Part shown: positions 8,939 to 15,820 of the stretch, piece by piece
Position numbering within the stretch: the stretch's first letter is position 1
Layout: the number at the start of each line of letters is the position of its first letter
DNA from: Pseudomonas mendocina
Lineage (GTDB): Bacteria; Pseudomonadota; Gammaproteobacteria; Pseudomonadales; Pseudomonadaceae
Assembly (NCBI RefSeq): GCF_900636545.1
Contig: NZ_LR134290.1
Coordinates: 2,790,001-2,854,000, forward strand
Reading direction: 5' to 3'
Length of the DNA stretch: 64,000 nt
Program-made: the position numbers and the translations under genes
Notes under the pieces: model-generated
The model's database searches: none
What the model was told of the DNA's origin: nothing
What the model saw: the letters and a program-made list of their open reading frames with translations, nothing else

Positions 8939-10528
8939 TCAGAACCTCGAGGTGTAGGTCATGGCAAAGATATAGGCCTTGACCGTGGTTTCGATATTGA
9001 GCCCGGCATAGGGGTTGTAGACCAAGTTGTCCAGCCCTTCGCAGCTGACGTTGCAGCTACTGCCGGCAGGAATGCTTTGCTTGGAAACGAAATAGTTGAA
9101 GCCGACATCGATGGTGGTGTCCTTGTCCCAACGATAACCCAGGCCAAGACCATAGAGATCGGCATCACCGACGGGAGCGAGCACGTCGGCCTTGTTCTTG
9201 GGAATGGCCGAGGGGCGGTACTCGTAGCCGGCACGCAGGGCCAGGCGATCATTGACGTCGTACTGCACGCCGACACCCCAGTTCCAGGTGTCGCGATAGC
9301 CGCGATCGAGAATGATGCTGCGATCGGTGGCGTTGCCACCGCCGAAGGTCTTGGCGATACGTAACAGATCTAGCTCGCGATCGAACTCGATCTCGAAATT
9401 GTTCCAGTCGCTATAGCCGACCCAGCGCAGGTCCAGGTTGAACTGCCACTTGTCGAACGGACGTACCTTGATACCGGTGCTGAAAGCATCTGGATAGGTC
9501 AGCTTGAGCGAGGCATTACCGCTCTCTTCGTCGGCCCCATAGGGGAACAGGGGACTGAGAATTTTTCCGGCGAGAGCCTCCTGAAAGCCTTGCCAGAAGC
9601 CGGCCCAGTCCTCGGTATAGTCGACGCGGTACTTGCCCTTGAGATTCATGCGCGACTCACTCTGGTAAGTCGCGCCCCAGGCGAACCAGTCGGTCGGCTC
9701 CCAGAGGATGCCCAGGTTGTAGCTCGGCGACAGACTCTGCTGCAAATCCAGATCCATATTGGCCAGCGAATCGAAAGGGCCGATCTTGCCACCACAGACA
9801 TTAATCAACGATCCAATAATGTCATCCATCCCCGGCAGACAAAGCGCCTCGTTGAGGATACGGGTCAGACCGGTGAGCATGCCGGGGTTGCGAAAGTTCT
9901 GGTTGAGCGCCACGGCCTGATGGGAAAAGCCGATGGACAAGCCCAGCGACAACTCATCATTGACTTGGTAGGCCAACGATGGAGAGAAATAGGTGATGCG
10001 CTGCAAGGACACCTGACGCCCCTGGAAGCGACCTGGATCGTCGTCGGAGTCGCGGGAGTAGCCCAGCGCCATCGGCGCATAGACGTTGGTGGCGAAAGTG
10101 AACTTGGAGCCAGGCGGGTTGATCGACAAACCGGCCAGCGGCGCCACCAGCACCGGCAACTCGGTCATGCCGCCGACACCCGGCAAGTACATGGTCGGAG
10201 TTAAAGTGCGACTACTGGAGTTTTTGACGGGATCGTCGTCGTAACCCATGAAGCCGTACCCTTCTCTGGCTTCGAATTTGGCACGGATATCCATCACGCC
10301 GCTGAGCAGCTTGACCGTAGTCTGTCGCCCCTTGAGCTTGCTCAGTGCCGCCGGGTTGTAGTGCACGGCATCGATACCGGTGATATCGGCGGTGACGGCG
10401 TTACCCATGGCCATGGCCTTGGGGTTGCCGATGGTCAGGTTGTTGGCCAGTTGCGCCTGGGCAGGCAGGACGCAGGCCGCGCCGAGCCCCACCAGCAGCA
10501 GAGCCTGCAGCTTGGCAAGATGAGTCAT
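8939..10528 (-). CDS. OmpP1/FadL-family outer-membrane protein
   Basis: 529 residues. A signal peptide ends near VLPAQAQLANN. The mature N-terminus carries the FadL-like hatch motif region IGNPKAMAMGNAVTADITGIDAVHYNPAALSKL (shortened here: AMGNAVTADITGIDAVHYNP). Alternating hydrophobic/aromatic strands and a C-terminal aromatic ending (FAMTYTSRF) fit a beta-barrel. FadL-type proteins pass hydrophobic molecules through the outer membrane. It lies 18 bases after another barrel gene and next to a C39 peptidase, so a role in export or surface assembly is possible instead of fatty-acid uptake. A Cys pair (SSCNVSCEG) near the C-terminus could form a disulfide in an extracellular loop. It is longer than typical FadL (about 420-450). 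Confidence 0.8.
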   Translation of the reverse strand: MTHLAKLQALLLVGLGAACVLPAQAQLANNLTIGNPKAMAMGNAVTADITGIDAVHYNPAALSKLKGRQTTVKLLSGVMDIRAKFEAREGYGFMGYDDDPVKNSSSRTLTPTMYLPGVGGMTELPVLVAPLAGLSINPPGSKFTFATNVYAPMALGYSRDSDDDPGRFQGRQVSLQRITYFSPSLAYQVNDELSLGLSIGFSHQAVALNQNFRNPGMLTGLTRILNEALCLPGMDDIIGSLINVCGGKIGPFDSLANMDLDLQQSLSPSYNLGILWEPTDWFAWGATYQSESRMNLKGKYRVDYTEDWAGFWQGFQEALAGKILSPLFPYGADEESGNASLKLTYPDAFSTGIKVRPFDKWQFNLDLRWVGYSDWNNFEIEFDRELDLLRIAKTFGGGNATDRSIILDRGYRDTWNWGVGVQYDVNDRLALRAGYEYRPSAIPKNKADVLAPVGDADLYGLGLGYRWDKDTTIDVGFNYFVSKQSIPAGSSCNVSCEGLDNLVYNPYAGLNIETTVKAYIFAMTYTSRF

Positions 10529-10546
10529 ATCAGGTTCGCTCGCTGC

Positions 10547-11551
10547 TTACTCGGCCTTGAGACCCTTGATATCCAGGGGCATGGAGATACCGAGCAGGAC
10601 ATCGGGCGAATCTTCGGTCATGCCGAAACCGGCATTGACGTTGACGATAGTATTGGGCGCCGTACGCAGACCCAGCGAGAAATTCATCACTGCACTGGTC
10701 TGTTCGTTGCCCTCGAAGGTGGCGTCGCTGAACTTGAACTTGGGTGCCAGGTTGTGGGCCATCTGGAAGGAGGTGGCTAGCGACACGTCGTAAGACAGCG
10801 CGTAAGCGAAGCCCATGCTCAGCGACAGGCTGGAGCCCGGATCAACTTCCTCCAGCAAGCGTCCGCCACGCACCTGATCGGCGTCGCGAATCGGCAGGTT
10901 GTAGGTGTAGCCAAGGGAGCCGAACAGCACCACCGGATCGATCACGTAAGAGAGATTCGCGCCGACGCCCAGGCTGTAGTAGCCACTGCCCGTGGCCAGG
11001 CCATTGTCCAGGTTGACGTCATAGGGACTGTCGCCGGTCGGCAGACCCAGAGTCGCGAAGAGCGTGGTAACCGGCCGACCGCGCACCGACGACCAGGGCT
11101 GCCAGCGAAAGCTGGCGGAGATATCGCCGAGGCTGTAGGTACTGAGGTCACGCTCTGTATCGTACTTGGCCAGAAACGGCACGCGCATGCTGAAGGTGAG
11201 GTTGTCCCACACCCCGTAATCGAAGGTGAAGGAATTGGTGAAGGTATGCTGCGCCTCGCTCTGGCCGATTACACTGTAGATGTTCTCCCCGGTACGCACA
11301 GTCTGGATCTGCGTATCACGCAACAACGAGTAGTCGAAGCCGTAGGTCAGCGTCCGCTCGCCCTTCTTGAGCAGGGTGTAGCTCTTCTCCGCAGCCTGGA
11401 AGACCTCCTCCAGCGCCTTGGCGCTGTCGGCGTCGTCCTCCTTCTTGGTCAGCGCATCGCGTGCGTCGTCGACCGTGGTCTCTGCAGCCATCAACGGCTG
11501 CGCCGCGACCAGCGTCAGCATGGCCAGCCATGCATACCCCCAAACTCCCAT
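10547..11551 (-). CDS. Outer-membrane beta-barrel with N-terminal helical segment (FapF/MetA-type)
   Basis: 334 residues. A signal peptide (MGVWGYAWLAMLTLVAAQPLMA) is followed by a charged, heptad-like helical stretch (about residues 25-65, TTVDDARDALTKKEDDADSA through EVFQAAEKSYTLLKKGERTL). The rest is beta-strand-rich barrel sequence of the 'phenol MetA degradation / transporter' type and ends with MPLDIKGLKAE. A helical N-terminus feeding a barrel is also the layout of FapF, the amyloid-secreting pore, but I do not see direct sequence identity. Its place directly after a C39 peptidase gene again parallels fap. Probable role: outer-membrane conduit for the small secreted protein encoded at 12436. 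Function is inferred from architecture only. Confidence 0.72.
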   Translation of the reverse strand: MGVWGYAWLAMLTLVAAQPLMAAETTVDDARDALTKKEDDADSAKALEEVFQAAEKSYTLLKKGERTLTYGFDYSLLRDTQIQTVRTGENIYSVIGQSEAQHTFTNSFTFDYGVWDNLTFSMRVPFLAKYDTERDLSTYSLGDISASFRWQPWSSVRGRPVTTLFATLGLPTGDSPYDVNLDNGLATGSGYYSLGVGANLSYVIDPVVLFGSLGYTYNLPIRDADQVRGGRLLEEVDPGSSLSLSMGFAYALSYDVSLATSFQMAHNLAPKFKFSDATFEGNEQTSAVMNFSLGLRTAPNTIVNVNAGFGMTEDSPDVLLGISMPLDIKGLKAE

Positions 11552-11589
11552 GACGCTATCCCCAGATCGTTATTGTTATGCCGGGCAAA

Positions 11590-12351
11590 TCACTTGCGGC
11601 GAATGTATTGGATGTCGCCTCCCGACCCCAGTTGGTCGGCCTGATTCGTGGTGAACTTGGCCATCTGCGGAAACTCGCGGAAAGCCAGCATGCTGATGGT
11701 GCGGTCGTCGATGATGCGCAGGTCGCGATCGGTCAACTCCATGGCATTGGGCGGCTCGTTGCCGCTGGGAAAGATCACGAACAATACGTTCTGGTCCCAG
11801 ATTTCCTCGAAGCGCACGCGGGTGAAACTGATGTTGCCCAGTGCCGGGTCGGCGACGAACACGTGTTCGTTGTAGACGTCACGCACCACCACGAAATGTT
11901 TGAAGCCGGCGTACTCGATGGGCACGATGGCTGGATGTTCCAGCTGCGCCAGATCATCGAAACCGGCGCGAAAGCCACCGCTCTTGTAGCCCAGGGCGGT
12001 GACGAAGCGCTTCATGTCGAGCAGGGAGAAACCACGACGCTCGACGATCTTCTCGGCCTCACCGAAATGCAGCAGCCCTTCCATCACCTGGCGCTCTTCC
12101 AGATTGCGCCCGAGGAAGTAGTCCAGCAGCGTGGTCAATGCTGCAGAACCGCAGCTGTAGTCATAGGCCTGGCGGATCACGTTGCGAAATTGCAACTGAC
12201 TCATCGGCTCGAGCACCACCGACTCACGCAAGGGGCCGTTGGGCACCAGCGGCTGGGTAATGTTCACCGTGCCGGTAGGCTGCGGTTTGATGTCGACAGC
12301 CTCGGTAAAACCGTACAAACCGATCAGGCTGCCCACGAGAATTTCGATCAT
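11590..12351 (-). CDS. C39-like cysteine peptidase
   Basis: 253 residues. The C39 papain-like fold is recognisable: Q and C in RQAYDYSCGSAALTTLLDY (oxyanion Gln upstream, catalytic Cys), the His in YAGFKHFVVVRDVYNEHV, and the Asp in VFVADPALGNISFTR. A hydrophobic N-terminus (MIEILVGSLIGLYGF) may be a signal peptide or anchor. There is no ABC or membrane transporter module, unlike bacteriocin exporters, so it acts alone, as FapD does in the Fap amyloid system. It sits between the small secreted protein and the barrel gene. Likely job: processing the secreted protein or another envelope component during export. I see no double-glycine leader in its neighbour, so the cleavage site is unknown. 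Confidence 0.82.
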   Translation of the reverse strand: MIEILVGSLIGLYGFTEAVDIKPQPTGTVNITQPLVPNGPLRESVVLEPMSQLQFRNVIRQAYDYSCGSAALTTLLDYFLGRNLEERQVMEGLLHFGEAEKIVERRGFSLLDMKRFVTALGYKSGGFRAGFDDLAQLEHPAIVPIEYAGFKHFVVVRDVYNEHVFVADPALGNISFTRVRFEEIWDQNVLFVIFPSGNEPPNAMELTDRDLRIIDDRTISMLAFREFPQMAKFTTNQADQLGSGGDIQYIRRK

Positions 12352-12374
12352 TGGTCAATCCGCGACTGCGTAAA

Positions 12375-12415
12375 ACGAGGCAGGAGCCCAGTCGCGAGCA
12401 GCGACGGAGCTCCTG
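12375..12415 (-). terminator. Attenuator-like hairpin between secreted-protein gene and C39 gene
   Basis: On the minus strand CAGGAGC (complement of 12409-12415) pairs with GCTCCTG (complement of 12381-12387). Inside it, GTCGC and GCGAC (12401-12405 and 12391-12395) pair as well. The stem is followed within about five bases by TTTT (12373-12376). It resembles a leaky intrinsic terminator in the 84-bp gap after the first structural gene. It would let the small secreted protein be made in excess over the secretion proteins. Confidence 0.55.
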
Positions 12416-12435
12416 TGGATCGGATCAGGCGAGGA

Positions 12436-12858
12436 TCAATGACCCCAGATCTTGACGGTGGAGCCGGCCATGTCCAGGCCATTGATGGCCACACCACCAA
12501 TGCTGTTGTTGCCGATTTTCACCGAGCTGACCGAAACACCACCGTTGATGCCCGGCAGGCCGATTTCCAGCTTGTTGTCCTTGACGTCGATGGTCAGCGG
12601 GTTGGACTCGTCGATGTTGAAACCCGACAGGCTGACGGTATTCAGGCTCAGGCTGTTGCTGCCATCGCTGACACCGGTCTCGGTATCGGTGTAGACGATC
12701 GAGCCGATGGTGGCATCGAAGTTACCGGCGATGCTGATACCAGCCTGACCGGTGACGCCGGCCAGATCGGTGTCATCCAGCGCTTTGAGGTCGGCCTGGG
12801 CCATGAACGGGACAGCCATGACGGCGGCGGCAAGAGCGATTTTCTTCAGGGTCATCAT
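12436..12858 (-). CDS. Small secreted beta-rich protein (DUF6160/FilA-like)
   Basis: 140 residues. The Sec signal peptide MMTLKKIALAAAVMAVPFMAQA is followed by the conserved-looking block ALDDTDLAGVTGQAGISI, seen at the mature N-terminus of several envelope 'pilus-like' and heme-adhesin-like proteins. The rest is low in Lys/Arg and Cys and rich in Gly, Ser, Asn, Val and Ile, with alternating beta patterns (NTVSLSGFNIDESNPLTIDV, GGVSVSSVKIGNNSIGGVAI). This composition is compatible with a fibre or amyloid subunit or a beta-solenoid. I chose the ATG at 12858 because GGAG lies nine bases upstream; the frame also has a GTG at 12873 that overlaps that site. As first gene of the block it is the likely exported product. 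No enzyme motif is visible. Confidence 0.78.
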   Translation of the reverse strand: MMTLKKIALAAAVMAVPFMAQADLKALDDTDLAGVTGQAGISIAGNFDATIGSIVYTDTETGVSDGSNSLSLNTVSLSGFNIDESNPLTIDVKDNKLEIGLPGINGGVSVSSVKIGNNSIGGVAINGLDMAGSTVKIWGH

Positions 12859-13096
12859 TGTTGTTATCTCCACAGTTCAAATGGGGGTTCCCCGGGCTCT
12901 GCCGGTGACGTCCTATTCACGAGCAGCCTGATCGGCCCATGCCGATCACCAGACCTGCCGCGGCTTCCTTAGGTACGCCAGGTTTGGATTCGCGAAACGC
13001 ATTGCGCTTCGAGATGGCTACAAGCTACTGACCCGCCATTCAACTGCCAGCCCATCCAAGGGATGGCGCATGGCTATTGCTTCCCCCTGCAACGCT

Positions 13097-15820
13097 TCAG
13101 GCCTCGCTCAGCAGCCCCAGACTTTTGCCTTTGAGCACGGCTTGAGTACGGCTGCGTACGCCCAACTTGGAAAACAGGTTATGCAGGTGCCACTTGATGG
13201 TGGCCTCGGACAAATGCACCGCCTGGGCGATATCGCGATTCGACAGCCCGGCCGCCACGAGCCGCAGGATTTCTCGTTCTCGATGGCTAACATCCTGATT
13301 TTCATCGAAACTTTCAGGGTCGATAGACAATCTCCGGCACTGTTCGCGAAGCGTTTCAGCGACACCTTGCCAGGCGGATGCTCGTTTGGGCTCGGCACTT
13401 TTCCAAGCATCCCAGAGCGGCAGCAGCCACAGAGCATCGTCCTGAAACAGCCGGCGATAGCCGCATTGCCAAGCTTCCTCCAGCGTTGTACGCAACAGCG
13501 CGAAGGCTTTTTCGCTGTTACCTTTGCGCCAGTACGCCACAGAAAGTAACAGGCTCAGACGCAGACGCCGGTCACGCTGGTGCTCGGCGCCCTGCTTGGC
13601 CAGACACGCCTCCAGGCTGGCCTGGGCTTTTTCCACCCTACGCTCGCTCAGCGCCAGGCGCGCCTCACTCAGCGCCAACGCAGTATGGGCATCGCCATAA
13701 CGTTCGATCGGCAGCGCTGCAAGGTGGCGCTCCAACTGCAAGTAGATGCGCTGCGCTTCATTAGGCCGGCGCAGCCACAGCAGGAACTGCACCTTGCAGC
13801 CCATGGCGATGGCGAACACCCGTTCGTAGCCCGGCCCCTGCAAGCCGGCCAGCCATTCATCCAGCTCCTCCAACCCCTGCTCCGCGGCACCGGCGAAGAA
13901 ACGTGCACGCGCCATGACCAGCCTGCCGCGGCTGATCAACTCCACCGGCGTGGCAACGTCGCGCCAGGTGGTGGCCAGCGGCAACTCGGCGAGGATTGCG
14001 CCATGTCGATCCTGCTCGTACAGCAAGTCGGCGTAGGCCAGGCCGAGCGGGCCGCCGACCCGACTACGCCGTCCAAACACCTGCTCGACCCGCGCCCGCG
14101 CTGTCTCGGCCAAGGCGCGGCCGCGCTCCAGTTCGCCATATTCCTTGCAGATCAAGGCCTCGATCAGGCTGGCCATGACGTGCAGGTATTCGCTCTCGCA
14201 TTGGCGCAGGTTCTCTCGCGCCACGGCGATCGCCTTGGCCGCCTCGCCGAACTCGCCGAGCAAGGCGAACGCTGCTGCCTGCACGCAGGCCAGGCTGGCA
14301 CGGAACACCGGCTGATTCTGCGGCACCAGGCCCAGCCAGTGGCCGGCGACCTTGAGACAGGCTTCGAGCTTGTCCTGATAGAGCAGAACCAGCGCCTTGA
14401 GTACCTGAGCGGCAGCCAACAGTTCGATCAGGCCAAAATGCATGCCCTTGCCGCGTCCTTGCATGAGTCGAGTGCTGACTTCCTCGATCAAGGCTTCGGA
14501 CTCGGCGAATTTCTGCTCGAAGGCCAACTGCCAGGCATAAAAGATCTGGAACACCGGCTGCTCGGTGATCACCACCGGCGGGATGTCCTTGAGAATCGCG
14601 AGAATGCCGTAGACCCGGTTGCCGGCGATCAGCCTGGCCCCCTGGCGCTCCAGCAACTCAGCAGCGAACGCATAATCACGCGCGCGCAACGCGTACTTGA
14701 TCGACTTGTCGGCCAGATCATGGCTTTCACACCAACGCGCGGCGGCGTGCAGCAGATGGGCAGGATCGCCACGCTTGGTGAGCCGCCCCTGGAGAAATTC
14801 GGCAAACAGATGGTGATAGCGGAACCACTCGCCCTGCTCGTCCAGCGGAATCACGAACAACTGTTCGCCCTTCAGCCGACGCAGCATTTCGTGCCCGTCC
14901 TGGCGCCCGGTCAATGCGTTACATAGTTCGGCATTGAATTCATCGAGTACCGAGGTCTGGTCGAGAAACAGCTGCACGGCCTCGGGCAGGCTGGCCACTA
15001 CGTCTTCGGCCAGGTAATCGGCGATATTGCGCTCGGCGCCAGACAAACCGGCAAGAAAGGCGGCGCGGTTCTGCTGACGCGGCAAGGCCAACGCCGCAAG
15101 ATGCAGGGCAGTGATCCAACCTTCCGTGCGCCCATACAACTGGTTGAGCTCGCTTTCTTCGAGCGCGATGCACTTGATGTCACGAAAATATGCCGCAGTC
15201 TCCGCGCGCGTCAGGCGCAGGTCTTCGGCCTTCAGCCAGAAGGCCCAGGCACCGAGTGTTGGCAGTTCGTCGAGAAAGCGCGGCTGATAACGAGTACTGA
15301 CTACCAGTCTCACCTGGCTGGGCAGGCGTTCGACCAGATAGCGCGAGCTCTGGCCGAGAGACGGATGACGAATACGGTGAAAGTCATCGAGCATCAGATA
15401 GAGGTCTTCCGATAGGCCCTTGAGGTCGTCGAGAAACGCATCGATGACAGCCTCCACCGGCCAGCTGACTTCGCCCTGCAGCAGGGCCGTGGCGCTGCTG
15501 CCGAACCCGGGGCAGACGGCGCCGATTGCAGCGACCAGGTACTGCAGAAGCCGCGCTGGCTCGCCGTCGCTCTCATCACAAGACAACCAGGCGACACGCG
15601 CGCCCTGCTCCTGCAAGCGAGTGCGCAACTGACTAAGGACCGTACTTTTGCCAAAGCCTGCGGGTGCGCTGAGGATTATCAGGCGCTGCTCGCGAGCCTC
15701 CAGCAAGCGTTCGAGCAATGCCGAGCGCTCCAGCAGCGGAGCTCCCTCGGCGTGGGCGGGATACAGTTTGGTGCGCAACAGCGGTGCTGCTGCCGGGCAG
15801 GACGGATTATGACTGTTCAT
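13097..15820 (-). CDS. MalT-like LuxR-family transcriptional activator (second of tandem pair)
   Basis: 907 residues, the size of a large ATP-binding LuxR (LAL/MalT-type, STAND) regulator. The Walker A motif is ILSAPAGFGKSTVLSQL near residue 50. Walker B is LYLMLDDFHRIRH. A long helical TPR-like sensor region fills the middle. A C-terminal LuxR helix-turn-helix follows (SHREREILRLVAAGLSNRDI, then HLSEATIKWHLHNLFSKLGV). Its start overlaps the stop of its paralogue by four bases. It lies 238 bp upstream of the small secreted protein gene on the same strand, so the pair probably controls that operon. MalT-type proteins are switched on by small ligands plus ATP; the ligand here is unknown. Confidence 0.9.
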   Translation of the reverse strand: MNSHNPSCPAAAPLLRTKLYPAHAEGAPLLERSALLERLLEAREQRLIILSAPAGFGKSTVLSQLRTRLQEQGARVAWLSCDESDGEPARLLQYLVAAIGAVCPGFGSSATALLQGEVSWPVEAVIDAFLDDLKGLSEDLYLMLDDFHRIRHPSLGQSSRYLVERLPSQVRLVVSTRYQPRFLDELPTLGAWAFWLKAEDLRLTRAETAAYFRDIKCIALEESELNQLYGRTEGWITALHLAALALPRQQNRAAFLAGLSGAERNIADYLAEDVVASLPEAVQLFLDQTSVLDEFNAELCNALTGRQDGHEMLRRLKGEQLFVIPLDEQGEWFRYHHLFAEFLQGRLTKRGDPAHLLHAAARWCESHDLADKSIKYALRARDYAFAAELLERQGARLIAGNRVYGILAILKDIPPVVITEQPVFQIFYAWQLAFEQKFAESEALIEEVSTRLMQGRGKGMHFGLIELLAAAQVLKALVLLYQDKLEACLKVAGHWLGLVPQNQPVFRASLACVQAAAFALLGEFGEAAKAIAVARENLRQCESEYLHVMASLIEALICKEYGELERGRALAETARARVEQVFGRRSRVGGPLGLAYADLLYEQDRHGAILAELPLATTWRDVATPVELISRGRLVMARARFFAGAAEQGLEELDEWLAGLQGPGYERVFAIAMGCKVQFLLWLRRPNEAQRIYLQLERHLAALPIERYGDAHTALALSEARLALSERRVEKAQASLEACLAKQGAEHQRDRRLRLSLLLSVAYWRKGNSEKAFALLRTTLEEAWQCGYRRLFQDDALWLLPLWDAWKSAEPKRASAWQGVAETLREQCRRLSIDPESFDENQDVSHREREILRLVAAGLSNRDIAQAVHLSEATIKWHLHNLFSKLGVRSRTQAVLKGKSLGLLSEA

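Noticed and set aside
10547..12858. The classical fapABCDEF amyloid operon
   Set aside because: Gene order and part types are similar, but repeat-containing FapB/FapC-like subunits are absent and the small protein is different; reported as a parallel system instead.
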